Positions 1 through 6,756 of a DNA stretch of 13,965 nucleotides are shown in pieces (position 1 is the stretch's first letter; each line of letters starts with the position of its first letter). The stretch is from Bacillota bacterium (GTDB taxonomy: Bacteria; Bacillota; Sulfobacillia; RBS10-35; JAJYVN01), in NCBI GenBank assembly GCA_021791995.1, contig JAJYVN010000032.1, forward strand, positions 2,654-16,618, in the 5' to 3' direction. A program made the translations under genes and the position numbers. The notes under the pieces were generated by a model. The model was not told the DNA's origin, searched no databases, and saw nothing but the letters and a program-made list of their open reading frames with translations.

Positions 1-108
1 TCAACCGGGACGGCGCAGGCCGCTCGCAAAGGCCTCACCGCGTCGAGCCGACCAGAGCTGGCGTGCCGCCGCAATGAGCAGGGGATGGGACCCTTTTTTC
101 TGGCTCAT
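1..108 (-). CDS. Possible small protein, 35 aa, unknown function
   Basis: A short ORF begins at ATG (106-108) and ends with TGA at the first three bases of the window. What supports it is its ribosome binding site: GGAGGGGAG (minus strand, 116-124) lies 7 nt before the ATG, as good as any in the window. The peptide is basic (many Arg/Lys), starts MSQKKGSHP, has a short hydrophobic patch (LLIAAARQLW) and has no cysteine or recognisable domain. It follows the alpha/beta hydrolase on the same strand after 195 bases that contain two strong hairpins. The frame stays open upstream to 279, but that extension has no ribosome binding site. It could equally be a leader peptide for a gene left of the window, or a chance ORF. 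I do not recognise it. Confidence 0.4.
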   Translation of the reverse strand: MSQKKGSHPLLIAAARQLWSARRGEAFASGLRRPG

Positions 109-126
109 CGGTCTTCTCCCCTCCAA

Positions 127-193
127 GAGGATGCGCCCACCGGCGAACATCCTCCCCGGATACCAGTGCCTGACACGCGCGCATACCAGGCAC
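127..193 (-). promoter_or_regulatory. Tandem hairpins directly upstream of the small ORF's ribosome binding site
   Basis: Read on the minus strand, two perfect inverted repeats follow each other. The first has arms at 187-193 and 166-172 (GTGCCTG / CAGGCAC, 14-nt loop). The second has arms at 148-154 and 127-133 (GAGGATG / CATCCTC), extended inward by CGCC/GGCG (142-145 and 134-137) past a two-base bulge to a 4-nt loop, giving about 11 base pairs. The second hairpin ends two bases before the GGAGGGGAG ribosome binding site. Its 3' arm ends in CCTC, which could instead pair with GAGG in that site. There is no T-tract, so this is not a classic terminator. A structured leader or mRNA stabiliser is inferred. 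The rest of 194-303 shows no convincing promoter or gene. Confidence 0.45.
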
Positions 194-303
194 CGCATGA
201 CGGTACTGCTCACCGATCCTCCGCAACCTAGTGACCTTCGGCAAAGGCAGAAGTCCACCCGTTCATCTGTATGGTACACGCGTCTAGACAGCGACAGACC
301 AAT

Positions 304-1161
304 TCACCGATGCGCATCAGCCGCCCAACGCAGAACGTCATCGCACTCCGCCCGCCGCTCCACCATGGGTACATGCCCACAACCCTGGAACCACCGTATC
401 TCTGCCTGAGGAAGACGGGCAAGGTACGCATCAGCGTCCTCGGGGGGAACCACTCGATCCGCGGAGCCCCACCCGAGGAGGACCGGAACACGGATTCGGT
501 CCAAACGCTCCATCAATCCATCAAAGCGGTAGTAATGGAGGGCACGCAACATCTCCCGCGCCCGCCGGCAGCCCCACTGCAAGTCCAGGACCTCGCCGCG
601 CTCAACGGCGTTGAGGTCGGTAACAATATGGCCAAACAGACGCCGACCCACCCACTGGGTCGAAACCACCCAGAGGATCAGGGGACCCGCCAGACGGCGG
701 ATCAGTCCGTATTGCAATCCCCACAGATCACCCCGAAACCATGGATGGTCAATCGCCGCAGGTGCTAAAAGCGCCACGCGACGGAAGCGATCCGGGTATC
801 GGCTGGCCCAATCCAAAAGAACCGCACCACCAAAGGAGTGCCCGACCCCAGCCAACTGCCCCCATCCACGCTGTCGGCACCACTGTTCGGCAGCATCAGC
901 GAAGTCCTGAAACGCCATGGGCGCGCGGGAAGCCGCCGAGAGACCGAACCCTGGCAGATCCAACGCCGTAAGAGGAAAGGCATTCTTCAGGCGCTCCATG
1001 CTCCCACGCCACTGGCGCCAGGAACTCGCCATGCCGTGAATCAATACGAGCGGGACTCCTCCCGCACCGCTGATGACGCTGTGAAGACGGATCCGATCCT
1101 CATGAACCGGAATTAGATCCCAACAATCATCCAAGGGCTCCACCGCCGTGGCCCGTCCCAA
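304..1161 (-). CDS. Alpha/beta-fold hydrolase
   Basis: A 285-residue single-domain alpha/beta hydrolase of the usual family length. The oxyanion-hole motif IHGMASS lies near residues 41-47. The nucleophile elbow is G-V-G-H-S-F-G-G with Ser109. The likely acid is Asp235 in WGSADRVVP and the base is His263 in GCGHVPMVE, so the triad looks complete. A cap region (about 135-220, rich in Trp and Arg) sits between core strands 6 and 7. There is no signal peptide, so the enzyme is probably cytoplasmic. Substrate cannot be told: esterase, lipase-like, C-C hydrolase and haloperoxidase-like members share these motifs. The gene starts 8 nt after the tpx stop and is very likely cotranscribed with it. The start is uncertain: TTG at 1161 has no clear ribosome binding site, and an in-frame GTG at 1143 behind GGGACGGG is an alternative. 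Confidence 0.85.
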   Translation of the reverse strand: MGRATAVEPLDDCWDLIPVHEDRIRLHSVISGAGGVPLVLIHGMASSWRQWRGSMERLKNAFPLTALDLPGFGLSAASRAPMAFQDFADAAEQWCRQRGWGQLAGVGHSFGGAVLLDWASRYPDRFRRVALLAPAAIDHPWFRGDLWGLQYGLIRRLAGPLILWVVSTQWVGRRLFGHIVTDLNAVERGEVLDLQWGCRRAREMLRALHYYRFDGLMERLDRIRVPVLLGWGSADRVVPPEDADAYLARLPQAEIRWFQGCGHVPMVERRAECDDVLRWAADAHR

Positions 1162-1169
1162 GGGATCGG

Positions 1170-1679
1170 TTAGAGTGCCTTGCGGACGGCCGCGAGCGCA
1201 CGCTCATAATTCGGCTCCTCACTTACCACCGGCACGTACTCCGCGTGTCGCACAACCCCCGCTCGGTCAACGACAAAGGTTGCGCGGGCCTCGAGACGCA
1301 ACCCTTTGATCAACGTGCCGTAGGCCGTACCAAAGGACGCCTCCCGATGGTCGGAGAGCAACACCGTCCGGTCGGCCCCCGCCTCCTTCTGCCAACGCTT
1401 CTGCGCAAACGGCAAATCCATGCTCACCGTCACGAGCACCACATCTTCCGACAACTGCTTTGCCTCTTGATCAAAGCGCCGACTCTGAATGTTACAAACT
1501 CCGGTGTCCAACGACGGCACCACGCTGATCAGACGAATCTTCCCCTGTGTACTGCCCAGGTGGTGTTCCTTCAGGTCCGGGTCCACCAGCGAGAACTCTG
1601 GTGCCTTGTCACCGGGACGTATCTCGGGCCCCACAAGGGTAACAGGGTGCCCGCCAAACACAACACTGCGATCGGCCAT
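1170..1679 (-). CDS. tpx: Thiol peroxidase (Tpx-type peroxiredoxin) with a single cysteine
   Basis: Reduces hydrogen peroxide or alkyl hydroperoxides in the cytoplasm, in most members at the expense of thioredoxin. The 169-residue protein has the Tpx N-terminal hairpin (VVFGGHPVTL), the peroxidatic motif PSLDTGVC with Cys62, the DLPFAQ signature, and a C-terminal EPNYERAL segment. The family's resolving cysteine, expected shortly after DLPFAQ, is absent (the segment reads KRWQKEAG), and Cys62 is the only cysteine in the protein. I chose ATG 1679 because it aligns with known Tpx N termini and has GGAGAGGAG upstream, although the 12-nt spacing is long. An upstream in-frame ATG at 1703 lacks a ribosome binding site. 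It is first in a probable two-gene unit with the hydrolase and diverges from the aminotransferase gene. Confidence 0.92.
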   Translation of the reverse strand: MADRSVVFGGHPVTLVGPEIRPGDKAPEFSLVDPDLKEHHLGSTQGKIRLISVVPSLDTGVCNIQSRRFDQEAKQLSEDVVLVTVSMDLPFAQKRWQKEAGADRTVLLSDHREASFGTAYGTLIKGLRLEARATFVVDRAGVVRHAEYVPVVSEEPNYERALAAVRKAL

Positions 1680-1723
1680 ACCGCGCAACAACTCCTCTCC
1701 CATGCTTCGACGAAACGGATTCC

Positions 1724-1752
1724 ATGATAGAGTTGTTGGCTGGAAGCGGCAA
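1724..1752 (-). promoter_or_regulatory. Sigma-70-type promoter of tpx
   Basis: On the minus strand TTGCCG (1747-1752) is separated by exactly 17 bases from TATCAT (1724-1729). Transcription would start near 1717, giving a leader of about 37 nt before the tpx ATG at 1679. This also argues against the ATG at 1703. A 9-bp palindrome, TTCGACGAA, lies just downstream at 1706-1714; it is too short to be called an operator. Confidence 0.6.
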
Positions 1753-1767
1753 GCGAAACCAGGTAGC

Positions 1768-1774
1768 AGGAGGT
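1768..1774 (+). promoter_or_regulatory. Ribosome binding site with abnormally long spacing
   Basis: AGGAGGT is a near-perfect Shine-Dalgarno sequence but lies 17 nt before the aminotransferase ATG at 1792. The in-frame codons in between are TGT, ACG, CCG, ACG, CGC and ATC, none of them a standard start. A GTG at 1773 overlaps the site but opens a different frame that reads as a shadow. Either spacing is relaxed here, translation starts at a rare codon such as ATC (1789), or the site belongs to something else. Confidence 0.4.
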
Positions 1775-1791
1775 GTACGCCGACGCGCATC

Positions 1792-2832
1792 ATGGGGGGA
1801 GAGGCCATACGACCGAGCGGACCATGGGTACCGCCTTTCGCATTGGGGGATGGAGCGGGCTGGACGTTTGTGGACAGTGGCCGCTCGGCCCTCCACTGGC
1901 TCCTCCTTCCCTACCGGTCCGCCCGGGTTCACCTCCCCGCATACAGCTGCCCTGCCCTGACCCAGGCGGTGCTGGACGCCGCATGTCGTCCACACTTCTA
2001 CCATGCGCAGGGACCGGACCATCCGGCGAAGGGGGATGTGCTGGTTGTGGTCCACAACTTCGGATGGCGTATGGGACGTCCGCTTCTCTCCCGCCTACGC
2101 CAGGAGCATCCACATCTCGTGATCTGGGAAGACGCCTCCCACACCCTGACCAATGCCCGCGGCAAGCGCTGGCTCGGTCCACCGTGGACCGACGGTGCCT
2201 TTGCCAGTCTGCGGAAGTGCCTCCCCACACCGGCAGGCGGCATCGCCCGTCGCTGGGCAACCGCATCCCGGCCGGAGCGCTGGCCCGATCCGGACCCGCA
2301 CTTTGTCCGCCATCGGCTGTCGGCACTGGAGCGCCCAAACGCGGTGGAAACCGCCAACGTCCTTGCCGCTGCGGAGTCCTGGCTCGAACACCAACATACG
2401 ATCGCCGCCTTGGACCAAGTCAGCCGTTCGATCCTCCAGGAGCTACCCTCTCAGGACGATGGCATGTGGCGCACACGGTGCCGGAAGAATTGGGGCATCT
2501 TGCAACAGCAGTTGCAAGGTGGTCCGGGGACCGGAATCCACACCGCCCTTCCCGAAGGCGTGTGCCCGCTCGGCTATCTCATCCGGCACCCGAACCGCAG
2601 TGACTTGGCCCGAAGTCTTCTGGATCACGGTATCTGCGCCAGCTTGCACTGGCGGCTCACCGGGCCGAGTCGAGCCGCCGCGACGCTTGAGGAACGCCGC
2701 CTTGCCGGCACAGTGCTCACGTTACCCTGCGACGGCCGCTACGGGTCCGACGACATGCTCCGGCTGGCCCAACTCGTAATGGAACCGGCGCCCATCAAGA
2801 GGACGAGGCCAGGGCACCCACAACATCCTTAA
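1792..2832 (+). CDS. DegT/DnrJ/EryC1-like PLP-dependent aminotransferase
   Basis: A 346-residue protein with the landmarks of fold-type-I sugar aminotransferases found in surface-polysaccharide loci. These are SGRSAL (29-34), the cofactor-phosphate region; LPAYSC near 48-53; HNFG (88-91); WEDASHTL with Asp114, which would contact the pyridine nitrogen; and ASLRKCLPTPAGG with Lys142 as the expected Schiff-base lysine. The likely role is transfer of an amino group to a keto-sugar nucleotide, but the substrate is unknown. The start is uncertain. ATG 1792 is the first sensible in-frame start, yet the only good ribosome binding site, AGGAGGT (1768-1774), lies 17 nt upstream and no ATG, GTG or TTG in this frame sits at normal spacing. 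The 3' end overlaps the convergent ligase gene by 38 bases. Confidence 0.75.
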   Translation: MGGEAIRPSGPWVPPFALGDGAGWTFVDSGRSALHWLLLPYRSARVHLPAYSCPALTQAVLDAACRPHFYHAQGPDHPAKGDVLVVVHNFGWRMGRPLLSRLRQEHPHLVIWEDASHTLTNARGKRWLGPPWTDGAFASLRKCLPTPAGGIARRWATASRPERWPDPDPHFVRHRLSALERPNAVETANVLAAAESWLEHQHTIAALDQVSRSILQELPSQDDGMWRTRCRKNWGILQQQLQGGPGTGIHTALPEGVCPLGYLIRHPNRSDLARSLLDHGICASLHWRLTGPSRAAATLEERRLAGTVLTLPCDGRYGSDDMLRLAQLVMEPAPIKRTRPGHPQHP

Positions 2833-5182
2833 CGATGGACAACTGGCCCGCATACAGGCTACTCAGGTCGATCTGCGCCGTCTTGAGCAAGGTCGCAGAC
2901 CCGCTGCCCCCGGCCTTTTGCAGCACCATTCCCTCCCAAAGGTTGGCCTCCCCGCCAACCTGCCCCGGTGTCCCCAAAAGCGGCGTCAGCATCTTCTGCG
3001 CACCGCTCCAATCACCAAACACCGCATCGGCCTCCCCCACCGATAGATCTACCGCAGGATCGGTGGGTACCAGCGGGTTGGCGTAGTGTCCACGAGCGGG
3101 GGCGGGAACACGGGCACTCTCTTCGTCGAGGCGTGCACGTAGCCGCACCACGTAGCTCAGGTCCTCCGTCGCGTTGAGAACGTCCTTCTGAACAACGTTC
3201 TGCAACCCGGCATCAACCCCCGCGATCGCGACCTCCTCGTAGGTCGACGGGAGGAATGGGCCATCCGTAAGGGCCTGCTTCAACTGGGTAAAGGCCTCCG
3301 CCTCGTTCCCGAGGCTTTCTAGAAAGGAGGCATACGAAACGCGCGTGTCGACATTGTACGCATCAAGGTTCACCGCCTCCGCGTACTGTGTTGCCGCTGC
3401 GTTCTGATAGGACGCGGTGTCGGAAGCAATGTTCATAGCGGCCGCATCCAGCTCGGCCAGATCCAGATGAGCGGTCACCGACCAGGGGTCCAGACGAACG
3501 GCCTCCTTGAATCGAGCAATCCCCGCCGGGTAGTTACCGTCGTCCGCCAGTTTGGATGCGGAAGACACCGCTCGTTGGGAAGCAAGTTGGGTGGAAGCCA
3601 GGCCCGTCACCAAAACCAAGCCGACCACAAGGGCGCCATGCGCCCACGACATCCGCTGTGCGGGTGCCACGGCCCGCTGAGGAGCAGCGACCGGGAGGCT
3701 CCAGGAGCGGAAGAGCCCAAGCATGGCCCAGAACGCAAGGGCGATCGCCGGAATCTCGAGCGTAAAGTCGAGGAAACCATGGAGCAGGATCATCGCCGCT
3801 GCGGCTGCAACACCGATCAAGAGCACCTGGTCCTGGTCATTCGCCTGGCGGAAGGCTCGGACGACGGCGAGCGCACCGAAGCCAATCACCCCGAGCCACA
3901 CCAACAAACCAACCGTGCCCGTCGCAACCCAGACCTGGATCCATCCGTTATGCACTTGGGTGGTGAAGTAGCCGTAGCTCTGCACACTGTGGTACAGCGC
4001 AGCCCAGCCGCCGCCACCGACGCCGAGGATCGGATGCCGCACCACGATGCGCAGGGCATCCCGCCACCAGCGGATCCGCGACCATGCATTATAGACATCC
4101 GGACTCAGGTGTCCCAAGCGCGCGAAGATCGTGCGACCAAGGTGCAGCGTCACGACGGAAACGATCACGACCATCACCAGTGCGAATCCCGCCCCGACGG
4201 CAATCCGCGTCAATACGCGGACCGAAACACGACGTAAACGCACCCACTCCAAGTCCAACAAGGCCGAGACCACCAGCGCAGCGGCCAAGGCCGACCAGAC
4301 CAAAAGCGGTCCATACCCCGACTTGGCCGCAATCTCCCGAAGCCCGTGCGTGTAAGGCAGGGCGCTGGCCGCGACGCCGAGCAACGGAATGACCACGGCA
4401 ACCGCCGCATCCACCGCCAAGGCCCAATTGCGGCGTAGCACCCACACCCCCACCAGGAACAGGGCCACGGGAACGAAGACAATCTCCGCTCCGCGCGAGA
4501 GCGCAAAGACAAACACCATGATCGAGGATGTGGCGGAGAGGCCATAGAGCATCCGCACAACCGGGCGCTGTTCGCTGAGTTTGAAGCCGATGGCGACAAA
4601 CGCTGTCGCGGCCAGGTATGCGGCTGCGGAGTCAGGGTACTGAATACTCGAATAGATACGTCCCCCAAGGAAGGCCCCAGGGTAAGGGATCGTGCCCGCT
4701 GCGGCCCCGATCCCAATCACCGTCACAATCGCTCCACCCAACAGCAGCCCCCAAAGGAGGACCGGACGTAGACGCGGCAAACGCGCCGTCAACTGGGCAA
4801 CCGCCCAAAAGACCAGGAAGTACATCGCACGCAGCAGCACTGCCTGGATGGCCGCGTTGGGGTGCACCGCCACGACCAACGACAGGACGTAACAGCCCAC
4901 AAACCCAAGCACCAGCCCATCCAGGGGTTCCCGCAGAAACGGGCGTGCAACGCCTGCGGCAAAGAGCAGAATGACCACCAATACAACCACAATCAAAAGG
5001 TAGATGAGTTGCTCGTTCGGGAAGTACAGGCCGTTAAAGGCAGTACCCACAGCCAGAACCAATGCAAAGGCGATCGCGAGAGCCAACGGGAGGGCGACAC
5101 GCCATTGGTCAGCCGCCCTCGCGGTGGGGGCACTCGGGGAATAGGCTCCCAGGCCCCTCCGTTTTTTCGACCGTTTGGCCAC
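2795..5182 (-). CDS. O-antigen ligase/polymerase-like membrane protein (Wzy_C) with C-terminal TPR region
   Basis: The 795-residue protein has about 12-14 membrane segments between residues 29 and 531, after a basic cytoplasmic N terminus (KRSKKRR). It carries the landmarks of the O-antigen ligase/Wzy family: SRGAE with Arg230, then a large outer loop with HPILGVGGGGW (383-393) and HNGWIQVW with His411, followed by TGTVGLL. Residues about 535-795 form a TPR-like tail, clearest around DDGNYPAGIARFKEAVRLDP and the next repeat at 598-640. Expected role: polymerising or ligating lipid-linked repeat units outside the membrane. Polymerase and ligase cannot be told apart by motif. GTG 5182 was chosen because a purine-rich AAAGGCGG precedes it and the lysine/arginine-rich N terminus fits. 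The frame runs open to 5431 but would cross the divergent promoter region. The gene overlaps the aminotransferase 3' end. Confidence 0.85.
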   Translation of the reverse strand: MAKRSKKRRGLGAYSPSAPTARAADQWRVALPLALAIAFALVLAVGTAFNGLYFPNEQLIYLLIVVVLVVILLFAAGVARPFLREPLDGLVLGFVGCYVLSLVVAVHPNAAIQAVLLRAMYFLVFWAVAQLTARLPRLRPVLLWGLLLGGAIVTVIGIGAAAGTIPYPGAFLGGRIYSSIQYPDSAAAYLAATAFVAIGFKLSEQRPVVRMLYGLSATSSIMVFVFALSRGAEIVFVPVALFLVGVWVLRRNWALAVDAAVAVVIPLLGVAASALPYTHGLREIAAKSGYGPLLVWSALAAALVVSALLDLEWVRLRRVSVRVLTRIAVGAGFALVMVVIVSVVTLHLGRTIFARLGHLSPDVYNAWSRIRWWRDALRIVVRHPILGVGGGGWAALYHSVQSYGYFTTQVHNGWIQVWVATGTVGLLVWLGVIGFGALAVVRAFRQANDQDQVLLIGVAAAAAMILLHGFLDFTLEIPAIALAFWAMLGLFRSWSLPVAAPQRAVAPAQRMSWAHGALVVGLVLVTGLASTQLASQRAVSSASKLADDGNYPAGIARFKEAVRLDPWSVTAHLDLAELDAAAMNIASDTASYQNAAATQYAEAVNLDAYNVDTRVSYASFLESLGNEAEAFTQLKQALTDGPFLPSTYEEVAIAGVDAGLQNVVQKDVLNATEDLSYVVRLRARLDEESARVPAPARGHYANPLVPTDPAVDLSVGEADAVFGDWSGAQKMLTPLLGTPGQVGGEANLWEGMVLQKAGGSGSATLLKTAQIDLSSLYAGQLSIVKDVVGALASSS

Positions 5183-5345
5183 ACTGTCGCCGCCTTTCGC
5201 TCTGCCGCAGACGTATCCCGTATTGTACCGGGTTCTTCCGCATAAGGAATGGTATACTCTGTCTCTGCTTCGTGTCGCCTCGCATGCAGGAAGTCGATGC
5301 AGGTCCTGCATAACCACGGTAGGATCGACACGAGGAGGCAGCGGA
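5183..5345. promoter_or_regulatory. Shared divergent promoter region between ligase and sugar transferase
   Basis: This 163-base region separates the two oppositely transcribed polysaccharide genes. On the plus strand TATACT (5253-5258) preceded by TGG makes an extended -10 promoter with no good -35 box. Transcription would start near 5265, giving a leader of about 80 nt. On the minus strand TACAAT (5222-5227) is a possible -10 for the ligase, with a start near 5215, but its -35 is poor. The ribosome binding site GAGGAGG (5332-5338), 7 nt before GTG 5346, fixes the sugar transferase start. The plus-strand leader also contains the palindromic element listed separately. Confidence 0.55.
5284..5329. 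promoter_or_regulatory. Palindromic operator-like or leader element
   Basis: ATGCAGGTCCTGCAT (5297-5311) is a perfect 15-bp palindrome with a single central base. The half-site ATGCAGG occurs a second time at 5284-5290, 13 bp upstream in the same orientation. A wider inverted repeat, GTCGAT (5293-5298) and ATCGAC (5324-5329), encloses the palindrome. The position, about 20-65 nt downstream of the predicted plus-strand start, fits a repressor operator. In RNA the same bases could form a hairpin (ATGCA stem, 5-nt loop) just before the ribosome binding site. Function is inferred from symmetry and place only. Confidence 0.45.
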
Positions 5346-6686
5346 GTGCAGCGATCCAGCGCCCCGGTGGGTTGGCTGATTATGGGGGACGGCATGGTGG
5401 TGGTGGCTGCTTGGACCGCCGCCGCCTTCACGCGTTTCTTGGGGCTGCCTCCTGCCTATAATCTTGATGCCCTCTTGCATGCCCTACCGCTCTTTCTCCT
5501 GGCCACGTTGGGGCTCTTGGCCGTCTATGGCCTGTATGAGCGCCACCCCGCCCCTTGGCCAGAGCAGGGACGCAGCATCCTCATTGCTGTAATCTTCGGA
5601 GCCGTGCTCGCCATGGCCCTCTCCTTTTTCGCCCGAACCTTTGCCGTGCCACGGAGTGCCATTGGTCTGGAGGCAATCTATGCCTTTCTCGGCCTGTACT
5701 TGTACCGTCTCGCGGCGTACCGCGACTGGCAGCGACGCCAAGGCCCCCTCCGCGTGCTGCACGTTCAGGCACATGACGCCAATCCATTCCCAAGCCGCGT
5801 CGACCAAGCGGTTCGCCTGGTGGGTGCGTTCCGGGTGGACCCGCTTCAGCGACAAGTGGTGCAAGGACTGACCGCCGCGGTCCAATCCACCGAGGCACAG
5901 GCACTCTTGGTCGATCAGGATCTGCCCGAGACCGTCAAGGAAATGGTCGTCCTGTTCGCCCTGGACCGGGGACTCGACGTCCTGCTCGTCCCGAGCATTC
6001 TGGATCTGCTGGCCCTGCGCGCCCGCCCGATCACGGTGGGGGATCAACTCGCTCTGGACCTCAGCGGGAGCGCCGCAGCCTTGCGCTACCACCAACTGGC
6101 CAAGCGAGCCATGGACGTGGCGCTCGCATCTCTCTTCCTCGTCCTCTCGAGCCCCTTGCTGCTCGTGCTGGCGACGATTGTATTCCTCGACGATGGTCTC
6201 CCCGTCCTCTATCGCCAAGAGCGGCTGGGCCAGCACGGCCGCTCCTTTACCCTCTGCAAGTTCCGCACCATGGTCCGCAACGCCGAGTCCAGCACAGGGC
6301 CTGTGCTTTCCCGTCCCGATGATCCGCGTTTAACCCGCAGTGGCCGGTGGCTTCGGCAACTGCATCTGGATGAGATGCCTCAACTGTGGAACGTACTCAA
6401 GGGCGACATGAGCCTGGTGGGACCAAGGCCCGAACGCCCCCTCATTCATCAGGAGGTTGCCTGCACCGTCCCGACCTTCGATACGCGGTTGCGCCTTCTG
6501 CCCGGGATGACGGGTTTGGCGCAGGTACACGGCCGCTACGACACCCATCCACGGGAGAAGCTCAAGTTCGATCTACTCTACGCGATGCGCTCCAGCGTCA
6601 GCGAAGACCTGCGCATTCTGGCGCAGACCCTCCGAGAACTCCTCCGTGGCCTAGGCAAACACCGTGGGCACTCGCAGGACGGCTGA
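5346..6686 (+). CDS. Polyprenyl-phosphate sugar-1-phosphate transferase (initiating glycosyltransferase)
   Basis: Transfers a sugar-1-phosphate from a nucleotide sugar to undecaprenyl phosphate, the first step in building the repeat unit on the inner membrane face. The 446-residue protein has four N-terminal membrane segments (about 9-28, 45-63, 77-96, 108-123), a soluble middle domain of the CoA-binding-like type (about 135-235), a membrane hairpin at 258-281, and a C-terminal bacterial sugar transferase domain. The catalytic domain shows CKFRTM (304-309), DEMPQLWNVLKGDMSLVGPRPE (342-363) and PGMTGLAQVHGR (386-397), all typical. The sugar cannot be read from motifs; glucose, galactose or N-acetyl-hexosamine are possible. 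GTG 5346 was chosen for its GAGGAGG site at 7-nt spacing. It diverges from the ligase gene and converges on the GT4 gene. Confidence 0.93.
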   Translation: MQRSSAPVGWLIMGDGMVVVAAWTAAAFTRFLGLPPAYNLDALLHALPLFLLATLGLLAVYGLYERHPAPWPEQGRSILIAVIFGAVLAMALSFFARTFAVPRSAIGLEAIYAFLGLYLYRLAAYRDWQRRQGPLRVLHVQAHDANPFPSRVDQAVRLVGAFRVDPLQRQVVQGLTAAVQSTEAQALLVDQDLPETVKEMVVLFALDRGLDVLLVPSILDLLALRARPITVGDQLALDLSGSAAALRYHQLAKRAMDVALASLFLVLSSPLLLVLATIVFLDDGLPVLYRQERLGQHGRSFTLCKFRTMVRNAESSTGPVLSRPDDPRLTRSGRWLRQLHLDEMPQLWNVLKGDMSLVGPRPERPLIHQEVACTVPTFDTRLRLLPGMTGLAQVHGRYDTHPREKLKFDLLYAMRSSVSEDLRILAQTLRELLRGLGKHRGHSQDG

Positions 6687-6731
6687 ACGCAGCGTGACAG
6701 CTCCCGCAAGCGTGCTCGGCTCACGCTGCGT
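6687..6731. terminator. Candidate bidirectional terminator hairpin
   Basis: A perfect 11-bp inverted repeat, ACGCAGCGTGA at 6687-6697 and its complement at 6721-6731, is separated by 23 bases. It begins directly after the sugar transferase stop and lies between two convergent genes, where a shared terminator is expected. There is no run of T on either strand, so this is not a textbook intrinsic terminator. It could instead protect mRNA 3' ends. Confidence 0.5.
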
Positions 6732-6756
6732 GGCTTCATCACCCGCGCTCGCCCGT

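Noticed and set aside
87..99. Plus-strand GGGACCC followed by a T-run as an intrinsic terminator
   Set aside because: GGG-A-CCC cannot form a usable stem and no plus-strand gene ends there.
282..289. 8-bp palindrome GTCTAGAC just downstream of the hydrolase stop
   Set aside because: An isolated 8-bp palindrome with no T-tract and no partner site is expected by chance.
1489..1791. Upstream extension of the aminotransferase frame over tpx
   Set aside because: It is antisense to the well-supported tpx gene and its translation has no family character.
3467..4237. 256-codon plus-strand ORF inside the ligase gene
   Set aside because: Composition is arginine/histidine/proline-rich and lacks hydrophobic pattern, as expected of an antisense shadow of a GC-rich membrane protein gene.
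5183..5431. Upstream extension of the ligase reading frame to an ATG at 5431
   Set aside because: It would run through the divergent promoter and overlap the sugar transferase start; the extension has no hydrophobic or conserved character, and GTG 5182 has a purine-rich site upstream and a typical N terminus.
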